The translations under genes and the position numbers were made by a program. From contig NZ_CP031093.1 of the NCBI RefSeq assembly GCF_004851605.1, forward strand, positions 1,984,001 to 2,048,000: DNA of 64,000 nt, written 5' to 3'. Shown one piece after another: positions 26,203 to 35,096 of this stretch (positions are counted from its first letter, which is position 1; each line of letters opens with the position of its first letter). Below the pieces are notes generated by a model. That model saw only the letters and a list, made by a program, of their open reading frames with translations. It ran no database searches and was not told the origin of the DNA. The stretch is from Hydrocarboniclastica marina. GTDB taxonomy: Bacteria > Pseudomonadota > Gammaproteobacteria > Pseudomonadales > Oleiphilaceae.

Positions 26203-26278
26203 TATTAGTAAACGCAAATTGCTTCCATCGCCAGCCGTGCCGGGTTCAAAGGACGCAGAACAACAAAAAGGACTTGCC

Positions 26279-26410
26279 ATGCGTAACACTAATTCGACCT
26301 TCTATTCCCTCATCAAAGCCGTGGGCTACCTCGCCCTGGCGTTGATGCTCGTAGCTATCGGTTATGTCACCGTCCTCGCCGTGATCAATTGGAACGGCAT
26401 CTCTGTCTGA
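26279..26410 (+). CDS. 43-residue single-pass membrane peptide at the head of the nor cluster
   Basis: A short frame encoding a polar N-terminus (MRNTNSTFYSLIKAVG) and one long hydrophobic helix (YLALALMLVAIGYVTVLAVI). A clear AAGGA ribosome-binding site stands seven bases before the ATG. It lies 66 bp before norC on the same strand. I do not recognise it. The position and size suggest an assembly or structural partner of the nitric oxide reductase, comparable in concept to small subunits of haem-copper oxidases, but this is inference. Confidence 0.65.
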   Translation: MRNTNSTFYSLIKAVGYLALALMLVAIGYVTVLAVINWNGISV

Positions 26411-26476
26411 AAAATCCCATCAAACCGAGCAGCGGGTAACACGCTCGCTTTTCGATAGGCACGAGAGGACGCTGAC

Positions 26477-27295
26477 ATGACCCGCAAGCAGGCCCGGCTA
26501 TTCGCCATAATCGCCACCGCTGTCACAGCTACAGCATTCATCGGCATGACCCTTCACAGCCATACGCGTTTTGACGATCTCACCCATGCCGAGAATATTA
26601 CCCCCGAGGTGCTGAGGGGCAAGCAGGTATGGCACGATTACAACTGCGTCAATTGCCATACCCTTTTCGGTGAGGGTGCGTACTATGCGCCCGACCTGAC
26701 CAAGATCACAGACCACCGCGGCATTCCCTACCTCACAGCGTTCATGAAGGACCCGTCGCAATTCTATTCCGAGGAAAGACACCGCCGGGTAATGCCCGAC
26801 ATGGGCCTGTCAGACCAGGAGATCGATGACGTTCTGGTGTTCCTGCAATGGATTGCCGATATCGACAATCAGGGTTGGCCGCCAAGGCCCATCCTGGTGT
26901 CGGGAGAAACCATCCCCGGGACCAACATCGGTAAGCCAGCCATACCCGTTTCTGCTTCCGACGGGCCGGTGGCCAAGGGCGAGGCATTATTCAGCTCCAC
27001 GCCGCCTGGCTGTTTTGCCTGCCATTCGGTTGCCAAAGGCGTAAGCATGGCGGGGCCGAGCCTGGCAGGTATAGCGCTTACCGCGGAATCAGTGCTGAAC
27101 AGTGACGATTACACTGGCGAGGCGACAACGGTCGGGGAATATATCCGGGAGTCGATCGTCAATCCCAGTGCGTACGTCGTCCCTGGCCAGATGTACTCAT
27201 CGGGTGGCCAGTCATTCATGCCTGCCAATTACGAGCTGGACCTGACCGAACAAGAGGTCGACCAACTGGTCGAGTACCTGCTGACACTTAAATAA
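26477..27295 (+). CDS. norC: Nitric oxide reductase cytochrome c subunit with extra C-terminal cytochrome c domain
   Basis: A 272-residue protein. Residues 1-145 are a normal NorC: membrane anchor (about 8-26), haem site CVNCH at 57-61, the loop TLFGEGAYYAPDLT, a Met ligand near 106-109, and WPPRPI where NorC usually ends. After a linker, a second cytochrome c domain (about 165-272) has CFACH at 179-183 and a Met ligand in SFMPANY near 248. NorC of characterised cNOR enzymes has one haem c and about 150 residues, so this is a diheme fusion. It hands electrons to NorB in the inner membrane. It is followed by norB after 24 bp. Confidence 0.9.
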   Translation: MTRKQARLFAIIATAVTATAFIGMTLHSHTRFDDLTHAENITPEVLRGKQVWHDYNCVNCHTLFGEGAYYAPDLTKITDHRGIPYLTAFMKDPSQFYSEERHRRVMPDMGLSDQEIDDVLVFLQWIADIDNQGWPPRPILVSGETIPGTNIGKPAIPVSASDGPVAKGEALFSSTPPGCFACHSVAKGVSMAGPSLAGIALTAESVLNSDDYTGEATTVGEYIRESIVNPSAYVVPGQMYSSGGQSFMPANYELDLTEQEVDQLVEYLLTLK

Positions 27296-27319
27296 CAATA
27301 CTCACGGAGGAGTGTCGCC

Positions 27320-28714
27320 ATGCGCTATCGCTCACAAATGGTCGCTTACTGGTACTTTGCCGTTGCCATGGTTCTGTTCGGCCTGCAGCTGGTTTTTGGT
27401 CTGCTCGCCGCCGTAAAGTATCTGGGCCCGGACCCGCTTCTCAACATCCTGCCCTTCGATGTGGTCAAGACCATCCATACAAACCTGCTGATTGTCTGGG
27501 TTTTATGCGGTTTCATGGGGGCGACCTATTATGTGGTGCCTGAGGAGTCGAGGGGGGAACTGCACAGCGTCAAGCTTGCCTATGTCAGCCTGATCATCTG
27601 GGTTGTGATGGGCGTGACTGCGGTCATCGGCTATCTGTTCCGCTGGACCGCCGGCAACAAACTTCTGGAACAGCCCCTGCCCCATAAAATTGCGATTGTG
27701 GTTGTTATGCTGTTGTTCCTCTACAACATCCTGATGACCATAAAAAAAGCCGGGCGCTGGACAACCACCGAAGGGGTCCTCCTGGGCGGGCTTGGCCTTG
27801 CGGCGGTGCTCTATTTACCGGCGCTCCTGCACTACGAGAACTATACCGTCGCCACTTTTTACCGCTGGTGGACTATTCACCTCTGGGTCGAAGGGGTCTG
27901 GGAAATGATCCAGGCGAGTTTGCTGGCTTTTCTCCTGGTTCGTCTGTCCGGGGTCGATCGGGAAGTCATGGATAAGTGGCTTTACGTGATCGTCGGGCTG
28001 GTCTTTTTCGCAGGCATCATTGGTACGGCGCACCATTACTACTGGATTGGCGTGCCCGGCTACTGGCTTCCCATAGGCGGCTTCTTCAGTGCGCTCGAGC
28101 CACTTGCGCTATTTGCCATGGCAACGTATGCCTACACGGCCATGCGTCGGACAGGCTTCGCGCATCCTAACTCACTCGCTGTCCACTGGGCGGTTGGCAG
28201 TGCCATTTACACCTTGTTTGGCGCAGGCCTGTTGGGCCTTGCACACACGTTTCCCTCTGTCAACAAGTGGACGCACGGCACCATGATCACCGCCATGCAC
28301 GGCCATGCCGCGTTCTACGGGGCCTATGCGATGATTGTGCTGGCTGTCGTCACCTACACCTTGCCCTATCTCACCCGCAACCGCCCTGAGGATGTTCGGG
28401 GAATCGGTTACTGGGCTTTCTGGCTGCAGATGGCCGGGATGTTCGGCATGACGCTTTCATTCGCGACGGCCGGCATCGGTCAGGTTTACCTGGAGCGGAT
28501 CATGGGGCTGGGGTATCTGGAAACACAGCACAAGATACAGATCCACTTTCTCATGCTTGTCGCGACGGCGTCGCTTTTCGTGGTTGGCGTTATGCTCTTC
28601 ATTTGGGACTTTTTCCGCACACCGCCTCGCACGGTTGACGATATTCCCCTCAATGCAGGCGCCGCCACAAGCCCTGTTGATCGACGCAGTCAGGCCCAGG
28701 GATCGGCCCGATGA
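27320..28714 (+). CDS. norB: Nitric oxide reductase catalytic subunit
   Basis: A 464-residue protein with 12 hydrophobic helices, the haem-copper-oxidase-type catalytic subunit that reduces 2 NO to N2O. Visible metal ligands include the low-spin haem His in KTIHTNLLIVW, the Fe-B-site His and Glu in HLWVEGVWE, GTAHHYYWIG, and the haem His pair in HGTMITAMHGHAAFYGAY. The Glu of VEGVWE marks it as NOR rather than an oxygen reductase. The length fits cNOR rather than the quinol-linked qNOR fusion. GGAGG precedes the start. Its last bases overlap the start of norQ (ATGA). Confidence 0.95.
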   Translation: MRYRSQMVAYWYFAVAMVLFGLQLVFGLLAAVKYLGPDPLLNILPFDVVKTIHTNLLIVWVLCGFMGATYYVVPEESRGELHSVKLAYVSLIIWVVMGVTAVIGYLFRWTAGNKLLEQPLPHKIAIVVVMLLFLYNILMTIKKAGRWTTTEGVLLGGLGLAAVLYLPALLHYENYTVATFYRWWTIHLWVEGVWEMIQASLLAFLLVRLSGVDREVMDKWLYVIVGLVFFAGIIGTAHHYYWIGVPGYWLPIGGFFSALEPLALFAMATYAYTAMRRTGFAHPNSLAVHWAVGSAIYTLFGAGLLGLAHTFPSVNKWTHGTMITAMHGHAAFYGAYAMIVLAVVTYTLPYLTRNRPEDVRGIGYWAFWLQMAGMFGMTLSFATAGIGQVYLERIMGLGYLETQHKIQIHFLMLVATASLFVVGVMLFIWDFFRTPPRTVDDIPLNAGAATSPVDRRSQAQGSAR

Positions 28715-29583
28715 GCTCATTCGGGGTCAGAGAGACTGAAAAGCCTGCCGTGGCGTCCGTTGCCCCATCGTCCGAGTTTGAGGGCGGTGCGCGACAGCCG
28801 CCGCGCGATGCGCCCTTCTATTTGAGGTCTGGAAACGAGGCGGAAATTTTCGAGCAGTGCCATAAGAGAAATCTCGCAGTCGCGCTGAAAGGCCCGACCG
28901 GTTGCGGGAAAACCCGCTTTGTTGAGCATATGGCATGGCATCTCGGTCGGCCTCTGATCACCGTTTCCTGCCACGACGATCTCTCTGCAACCGACCTGCT
29001 CGGGCGGTATCTGATCCGCGGCAACGAAACTGTATGGCAGGACGGCCCGCTGGCCCGCGCTGTCAGAATGGGTGCGATCTGCTATCTGGACGAAGTGATG
29101 GAGGCCCGCCAGGATACCATCGTCGTGATTCACTCCCTGACCGACCACAGGCGCATTTTGCCCATCGACAAGACCGGAGAGCTTGTCCCGGCAGCGCCGG
29201 GTTTTCAGTTGGTCATATCCTTCAATCCAGGTTACCAGCATGCCTTCAAGGACCTGAAACCCAGCACAAGGCAGCGTTTTGTCGCCCTTGATTTCAGCTT
29301 TCCTCCCCCGGAACAGGAAGCAGAGATAGTCATGCACGAAAGCGGCGTGGACCGCGCAACAGGCATGGATCTGGTCAATCTTGGCAGCAGGATGCGCGAT
29401 CTGACAGACCAGGGTCTGGCAGAGGTCCCCAGCACCCGCCTTCTCGTAGCAACCGGTCGCCTGATACAGGGGGGCATAGCGCCACGTCAGGCCTGCTATG
29501 TGGGTCTTATTTCGCCTTTGACCGATGACCCTGCGATTGCTGCGGCCATGCGGGATCTTGTTAATGTCGTGTTGGTGGATTAG
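28711..29583 (+). CDS. norQ: MoxR/CbbQ-type AAA+ ATPase for NOR maturation
   Basis: A 290-residue AAA+ protein. Walker A is GPTGCGKTRF (about 68-77), Walker B is ICYLDEVMEAR, and a sensor-like SFNPGYQ follows, all typical of NorQ/NirQ/CbbQ. With NorD it is needed to insert the non-haem iron of NorB. The N-terminal about 28 residues (Ala/Ser/Pro-rich) extend beyond the usual family start. It overlaps norB by four bases and is followed by norD after 11 bp. Confidence 0.93.
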   Translation: MSSFGVRETEKPAVASVAPSSEFEGGARQPPRDAPFYLRSGNEAEIFEQCHKRNLAVALKGPTGCGKTRFVEHMAWHLGRPLITVSCHDDLSATDLLGRYLIRGNETVWQDGPLARAVRMGAICYLDEVMEARQDTIVVIHSLTDHRRILPIDKTGELVPAAPGFQLVISFNPGYQHAFKDLKPSTRQRFVALDFSFPPPEQEAEIVMHESGVDRATGMDLVNLGSRMRDLTDQGLAEVPSTRLLVATGRLIQGGIAPRQACYVGLISPLTDDPAIAAAMRDLVNVVLVD

Positions 29584-29594
29584 ACAGGCGCCCC

Positions 29595-31631
29595 ATGGCT
29601 GAAGCTGAAGACGTCATCACCGATGCAGCTGAGCACGCCACGGCTTACATCGTTGACTACTGGCAGCGCAAAACGCACACGCCGGTTCCGTTTCACCATA
29701 CCCTCAAAGCGCACAGGAAACGGCTGGAGTTCCTGCTGCAGTCACTATTCAACCAGAAGTACCCGGTCCGCATGGCTCAGGCCCCAGCCGCACCCACGTA
29801 CTTGACGAGACTTTTCACGCGTCGGCCGAAACGCCTGTTTCAGACTCATGCCCTGCCGGGGCAGGACGGCACCCGAATCTTTCTGCCGGCTGAAGTCACC
29901 CCGATTGGGAGTCCGCCTCTTTCAGCGGATGCGCTGTATCGCATTTATGCCATTCAACAGGTTCAACGGGCACGGCGGCGGGAGGCGGCGCAGCATTACT
30001 CGACCCGTTCGGTGCGTCAGATCGAGAAGAATACCTGGGCCTACTTGTTCTTCCTCCTAAGCGAAGCGGCTAATGCGGATCGTGATCTGGTGCGGCTATA
30101 TCCGGGGTTAGGTGCTGACTTGATCGCGATGCGTGATGCCACGCTGGCTGGCCGACCCGAACTCAAGCTGCTACAGCATGCAGAGCGAGACGCCGAGAAG
30201 CTCTATGGAGCGGTGCTCCGGAGTCCACCTAACGCGTTGCCAGAGCCAATCAGGCCATGCAGTAACGCGGGCGAGTCTCTGGACTGGGCACTAGAGCAGG
30301 CCGGAAAGAACCAACCGGGAAAAGAACGTTTTTGGGGTATTCTCCCTGATGCTTGGATCGGTGTCTGGCTGACACCAGAGGCGGTGATACAGACTGATTC
30401 ACAGCAGCCCTGGACCAGCGATCCCGGCACACAGCGGCCGGATGAGCGGAAAATGGCCCGCCGTCCCCGGGTGCGCGAGCGCGAAGACGATGAAGAGGAC
30501 CCCAATGCCGGTATCTGGATGGTACAGCCCGCCATTCCCATGGAGCACGTTGAAGACCCTATGGGCATGCAGCGTCCCGCAGACCGAGAACAGGAAGCCG
30601 ACGCTGGCGGCATGTCGGAGTCGCTTTCGGAGCTGCAGGAAACGACAGTAGTGACTACGCCGGAGCCAGCCAAAGAAATCATGACCAGTGATGAAACGCC
30701 TGCGCGGGAATCGGTTTCTGGCGGTCGGTCTGACCTGGCAAACGGCATCAGCTATCCGGAATGGGACTACCAGGCCGACAACTACCGGGCACACGGCACA
30801 ATCGTCCGCCTGCTCAATCCCGCTTTAGGCGATCCCGATTGGATCACTGCAGTAAACGCCAGAAATCGCCGCCAGCTTGCTGATGTGCGCCGTCGCTTCG
30901 AAGCGATGCGGACCCGGCGTCAGGCCCAGCGGCGGCAGATCGACGGGGACGACATCGATATTGAGGAGTATGTCTCCGCCTTCGCCGACCAACGGGCGGG
31001 GCTGCCTGTGTCGGAGCGGCTGTTCCAATGCGATCGGAACCTTCGGCGGGACTGTGCGGTACTGTTACTGATCGACATCAGCGGATCTACCGACGCCTGG
31101 GTTTCGGGCGGCCACCGCATTATCGACGTAGCGAAGGAAAGTCTGGTGCTGGTAACCAGCGCCCTTGAGGCACTGGGGGACCCCTATGCGATCCAGGCTT
31201 TCTCAGGTGAAGGGCCAGGCCAGGTCTGCGTAACCGAGATCAAAAGTTTCAATACACAGGCCACCCCGACGCTTTACCGTCGCATAGCGTCGCTGGAGCC
31301 TGACCGCTTTACACGTGTCGGGTCAGCTCTACGCCATGCTACTGCCACACTTATGGGGTCAAACGCACAAAACCGGCTTCTGATCGTGCTGTCCGATGGC
31401 AAGCCGAACGATGTTGATCAGTACGAGAGCCGCTATGGTGTCGAAGACACTCGAAAAGCCGTGGCTGAAGCCTCCATGCAAGGTATCCATCCCTTTTGCA
31501 TTACAGTGGACAGGGAGGCTCCCGAGTACATGCCCTACATGTTCGGGCCGCGCCGCTACGCCATGCTTCCACAGGTAGATAAACTCCCCATGGTGCTGCT
31601 CGATCTGCTAGGCCGATTTATCCGAGGCTAG
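29595..31631 (+). CDS. norD: NorD, von Willebrand factor A protein for NOR activation
   Basis: A 678-residue cytoplasmic protein. The C-terminal third is a von Willebrand A domain with the metal-ion-dependent adhesion motif LLLIDISGSTDAW (near residue 490) and later LIVLSDGKPND. The middle (about 290-380) is acidic and low in complexity. It partners NorQ as a chaperone pair acting on NorB. The order norC-norB-norQ-norD is the common cluster; norE and norF are not present. The last 14 bp overlap the 3' end of the convergent GNAT gene. Confidence 0.92.
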   Translation: MAEAEDVITDAAEHATAYIVDYWQRKTHTPVPFHHTLKAHRKRLEFLLQSLFNQKYPVRMAQAPAAPTYLTRLFTRRPKRLFQTHALPGQDGTRIFLPAEVTPIGSPPLSADALYRIYAIQQVQRARRREAAQHYSTRSVRQIEKNTWAYLFFLLSEAANADRDLVRLYPGLGADLIAMRDATLAGRPELKLLQHAERDAEKLYGAVLRSPPNALPEPIRPCSNAGESLDWALEQAGKNQPGKERFWGILPDAWIGVWLTPEAVIQTDSQQPWTSDPGTQRPDERKMARRPRVREREDDEEDPNAGIWMVQPAIPMEHVEDPMGMQRPADREQEADAGGMSESLSELQETTVVTTPEPAKEIMTSDETPARESVSGGRSDLANGISYPEWDYQADNYRAHGTIVRLLNPALGDPDWITAVNARNRRQLADVRRRFEAMRTRRQAQRRQIDGDDIDIEEYVSAFADQRAGLPVSERLFQCDRNLRRDCAVLLLIDISGSTDAWVSGGHRIIDVAKESLVLVTSALEALGDPYAIQAFSGEGPGQVCVTEIKSFNTQATPTLYRRIASLEPDRFTRVGSALRHATATLMGSNAQNRLLIVLSDGKPNDVDQYESRYGVEDTRKAVAEASMQGIHPFCITVDREAPEYMPYMFGPRRYAMLPQVDKLPMVLLDLLGRFIRG

Positions 31632-32145
31632 TGTCTTGGTGTCTTTGATGTCCTGGTGTCTTGGCGTCCTCAAGCCATACCCATGCATCCAGCTGCTGAC
31701 TTCGGCGATAGCTCTCGAGCCGCGACGCCAGCGGCTCTGGCAGTGTCAACGCCGCGCCAAAGCCGAGACGGGAATAGAAAGATCCAAGGTTCGGTTGGCA
31801 AAAGAGCCATACTGGCCCACCCGCTTTCGCTATGCCGGCCGAGATAAGCGCCCGGGCGATTCCACGATTGCGATAATCCGTTGCGGTGAAAACACCCAGT
31901 AGCCATTGGCCGTCGAGCCAGTCACGACTGATCGGCTCGCCTGAGTCAGGATAAGAGCCGCCAAATGCTGTTTGCCACCCGCCACAAGAGCGAAACCGCA
32001 ATGCCGCCACGATTTTACCGTCAAGCCGGGCGATCCAAACCTGTTCATCGCGCCGTGCGCGCATTTTGGAGCCCTCGCCGCGATAGAACTTGTTCGCGAG
32101 CGGAAGTTGAAACGGGCCAAGAGCCTCGATGAGCAGTTCATTCAT
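31618..32145 (-). CDS. GNAT-family N-acetyltransferase
   Basis: A 175-residue acetyltransferase. The acetyl-CoA motif is FTATDYRNRGIARALISAGI (about residues 85-105), followed by VWLFCQPNLGSFYSRLGFG. The start at 32145 overlaps the end of the DTW-domain gene by eight bases, so the two are translationally coupled and may modify the same RNA or protein target. The C-terminal tail (HQRHQDTSLG) is encoded by a short imperfect repeat of GGTGTCTT and runs into the end of norD on the other strand. Confidence 0.83.
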   Translation of the reverse strand: MNELLIEALGPFQLPLANKFYRGEGSKMRARRDEQVWIARLDGKIVAALRFRSCGGWQTAFGGSYPDSGEPISRDWLDGQWLLGVFTATDYRNRGIARALISAGIAKAGGPVWLFCQPNLGSFYSRLGFGAALTLPEPLASRLESYRRSQQLDAWVWLEDAKTPGHQRHQDTSLG

Positions 32146-32746
32146 AGCGGTGCTGTATATCAACGGGAATCTGGCTGAGCTGAGCCTGCACCAGGGCCTG
32201 TAGCCCTTCCTGGAGTGGAGCAGTGTCGCATGCTGGAGTTGTAAGCGTAATAAGGTGCTCGATAGCTTCCAGCGTGGAGAGACTCGACGTGTTCGGTCCT
32301 TTACGAATGCGGTAGCTAGAGGAAGGCGGACGGGTGAATTCATACCGGGGCAGCGCGGCTAACCAGGGTGTCATCAGGAGCATTTTACGGGCTTTACGCC
32401 AGGTTGCATCCAGCAAGATCCAGTCCCGGCTTAGACAGGGATGCGAAGACTCGAGCCCTTCACTTCCGCTGCCAGGGAACAGAAGCGCACCTCTAGCTGT
32501 ATCGATCCTGGGTTGTAGTTCGTCAAAGTCTGCACCGCCCTCGCCTACCACTACCTGCAGATTGGGCAAACAGGCTTTCGCAACCCGCAGCGTCCCTTTG
32601 CTGTGCCCGAGTTCCAGGGGATGCTGGAGAACCCACAGGCGAGGCGCGCCCTCTACCATATGGCACTGTTTGCAAACACAGAGCTTGTGGTGAACGCCGC
32701 AGGCAGAACATTTACGCGGAGAAAGCGGGGAAATGCGATGTTCCAA
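32138..32746 (-). CDS. DTW-domain tRNA-uridine aminocarboxypropyltransferase
   Basis: A 202-residue protein. The N-terminus has a Cys pattern (CSACGVHHKLCVCKQC) like a zinc site, and the middle has the family signature LLDATWRKARKM with the D-x-T-W-like core. The family (TapT/YfiP) adds the 3-amino-3-carboxypropyl group of SAM to U47 of tRNA. The only available start is a TTG at 32746 without a good ribosome-binding site; it must lie before the Cys cluster. It is coupled to the downstream GNAT gene. Confidence 0.85.
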   Translation of the reverse strand: MEHRISPLSPRKCSACGVHHKLCVCKQCHMVEGAPRLWVLQHPLELGHSKGTLRVAKACLPNLQVVVGEGGADFDELQPRIDTARGALLFPGSGSEGLESSHPCLSRDWILLDATWRKARKMLLMTPWLAALPRYEFTRPPSSSYRIRKGPNTSSLSTLEAIEHLITLTTPACDTAPLQEGLQALVQAQLSQIPVDIQHRYE

Positions 32747-32889
32747 GAGAAACCACTGGTTTAAAATGCAAAATGGCTGTCATCACGCTCAGCCTGACGC
32801 CTATGGCGCCGGGCCAGATATAGCTATATTAATTAGCGGTATACAGCGTTGTCTTGAGTCAGCGCTTGAAGTCTTCAGAGACGTTGCCT

Positions 32890-34356
32890 TTAGAGCTCGT
32901 AGTCTTTGAGGCGATTATAAAGGGTCTTGACGCTGACGCCGAGTATCTCAGCTGCTTTCTCTTTCTTGCCTTCACACTGCTCAAGCGTGGCCATAATAAG
33001 GTTCTTCTCAACCTCGGCAACGGATGAACCGACCCGCACGGTGAAGCTTGGCCCAACGATTTTCTCATCGTTTATGATTTCGCCAGGAAAGTGCGTCCCT
33101 TCGATTACGTCATCGGCCATAATGAATGCCCGATAGACAACGTTTTTCAGCTCCCGAAGGTTGCCCGGCCAGTGGTAGCGTTCGAGTGCTTCCATCGCAG
33201 CCTCGGAAAAACGTTTCGAGGCCCTTTCTTTGCGATTGAGTTCAGCCAGAAAGTAACTGGCGAGCAGGCCGATATCCTCTCCCCGATCCCGAACAGGTGG
33301 TAAATGGATGGGAAAAACCTGGAGACGATAGAGGAGATCTTCGCGCAGGAAGCCTTCTTTCACGGCGTCTTCCGGCGTTCTGTTTGTAGCGGCGACGATC
33401 CGGACGTCTGTCTCAAGTTCCCGGTCTGAGCCGACGCGCGCGAAGAAACGCGTCTCCAGCACGCGTAAGAGTTTAACCTGCAACTCGACGGGCATTTCCG
33501 TGATCTCGTCCAGGAAAAGCGTGCCGCCGTTTGCGCGCTCGAAAAATCCGCGGTGATCGCGAACGGCGCCGGTAAAGCTTCCCTTCTCATGCCCGAAAAG
33601 TTCGCTTTCAATCAACTGGGGCGAGATAGCGCCACAGTTAACGGGCAGAAAAGGTGCGCCCCGGCGACTGCTGAGTTCGTGAATAGTCTGAGCGACGACT
33701 TCTTTACCGGTTCCGCTTTCTCCGGTCAGCAACACTGAGGCACAAGTGGGTGCCACGCGCTCTATCTGGTCATAGACCCGCTGCATCACCCGCGAGCTGC
33801 CCATAAGTCTGCCAAAACGGTCTGGCTTGCGGACATCGTCCCGACAGTTTAAGGATTCCCGTTCGGCGCCGCTTGTCCCGCTGGCGTTATCGAGCACCCG
33901 CCTCAGGTCAGGCAGCTGAATAGGTTTCACGAGATAGCCCGTAATCGGCTGAGCATGCTGGTTGACCGCCTCGCGGGAGCTGTCACTGATAACCACAATC
34001 TGGGGGTGCTTGCCCTTCTGATGAGCCGAGAATACCTTCAATAAGTCACGGCCGTCGCTCTCCGGTAGTGTCAGATCCAGCAGAATGAGTTCCGGGCAAC
34101 GCCGGGAAATGCATTTCTGAGCCTCGGCTAACGACGTCGCCGTATAGGTTATAAACCCTTCTTTTGCAACGAGCTGCGCCAGCAGACTCAGGCTATTTAT
34201 ATCGCTATCGACGATCAGCACCTGAGGGGCTTTGACCACGCGTGGGGTTTGCGCTTCATGATGGGGCAACTTCTCGCTGACTTTTACGCCGTTTCGCTCT
34301 GCCCTGCTGTCCCCAACCGACTGAGATGCACTATTTACCACGTGCAGATTACTCAT
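32890..34356 (-). CDS. Sigma-54-dependent response regulator (NtrC family), orphan
   Basis: A 488-residue three-domain regulator. The receiver (about 33-150) has acidic VDSD, phospho-acceptor in [13 protein letters not shown] and Lys in GYLVKPI. The AAA+ domain has Walker A GESGTGKE, Walker [10 protein letters not shown] and the sigma-54 contact loop EKGSFTGA, which reads GSFTGA instead of the usual GAFTGA. A Fis-type helix-turn-helix closes the protein ([21 protein letters not shown]). No histidine kinase is adjacent. It is transcribed away from the ferritin-like pair across a 740-bp spacer. The start could also be at a GTG or TTG 36-39 bases upstream. Confidence 0.92.
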   Translation of the reverse strand: MSNLHVVNSASQSVGDSRAERNGVKVSEKLPHHEAQTPRVVKAPQVLIVDSDINSLSLLAQLVAKEGFITYTATSLAEAQKCISRRCPELILLDLTLPESDGRDLLKVFSAHQKGKHPQIVVISDSSREAVNQHAQPITGYLVKPIQLPDLRRVLDNASGTSGAERESLNCRDDVRKPDRFGRLMGSSRVMQRVYDQIERVAPTCASVLLTGESGTGKEVVAQTIHELSSRRGAPFLPVNCGAISPQLIESELFGHEKGSFTGAVRDHRGFFERANGGTLFLDEITEMPVELQVKLLRVLETRFFARVGSDRELETDVRIVAATNRTPEDAVKEGFLREDLLYRLQVFPIHLPPVRDRGEDIGLLASYFLAELNRKERASKRFSEAAMEALERYHWPGNLRELKNVVYRAFIMADDVIEGTHFPGEIINDEKIVGPSFTVRVGSSVAEVEKNLIMATLEQCEGKKEKAAEILGVSVKTLYNRLKDYEL

Positions 34357-35096
34357 GGGCAGCTTGCTCGGTAGGCGGCCTGCTGAAAGCCACAAAGAGG
34401 AAGATCATGTCCCCTGGCTAAGGTCCGGGCCAGCGGTACTGGTCCGTTGCTTCGAGCTACAGGGGCCTGGGCAACTACGAACATGAACGTCCTCCTTGAC
34501 GCAGGGATAGCTTTCACTGAACGGCGAGACAACGCTTCGATCTCTCTGAAAAGAATGGCGTTTTAGAGGAATTTCCTCTCACTGCCGATTATTGTCAAGG
34601 CGGTAAAATTTACCGTAATGCATACGTCAGAATCGGTTGAGTGGCGTTTAATTGCAATATCGAGCCCTGCGGTCGCCTAACCGGTGAAAACAGTGACAAT
34701 CGGGCCGTTTTCGGTCCAGATGAGTTACTTACCAAACTTTATCGCTGTCATCTTCCAGGAACCGTTGTAATGATCGCCGCACCCAGGAAAACGGTCCGAT
34801 GCAATGAAATCATTGCATTGCCGACCGTAAAATTTACCGGGCAAAAGGTGTAAGCCGACGCCTGAACTTAACCTATGATTTGGCGATCCAGGGATCGGGC
34901 GTTGGCGGAAAGCCCAGGCGGCTTTTCGGTACGCTACATGCATAGCGTCTGCCCGAGGTACACGCCCACCAGACCTGGCAGCTGAACTCGCCGAGCCAAC
35001 TCGGCTTCAAGCCGATCCGGGTTAAAGCTAAAGCAGAAACGGACGGCTGCGGATGGGTCTGGATCGACTAAAAAATGGCAAGTTTCAGGAGGAATA
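34357..35096. promoter_or_regulatory. Divergent regulatory region with four perfect or near-perfect palindromes
   Basis: No gene is visible in 740 bp. Four symmetric elements stand out: AGAGGAA-T-TTCCTCT (34565-34579), CGGTAAA-A-TTTACCG (34601-34615), GCAATGA-AA-TCATTGC (34801-34816), and CCGTAAAATTTACCG (34825-34839), which is a one-mismatch copy of the second. The shared core GTAAAATTTAC thus occurs twice, 224 bp apart. They could be operators for the regulator, the ferritin-like genes or both. I did not find a GG-N10-GC sigma-54 promoter on either strand. Confidence 0.7.

Noticed and set aside
34641-34655. TGGCGTTTAATTGCA as a sigma-54 promoter for the ferritin-like genes
   Set aside because: The GG to GC distance is one base too short (N9 instead of N10) and it is 440 bp from the gene.
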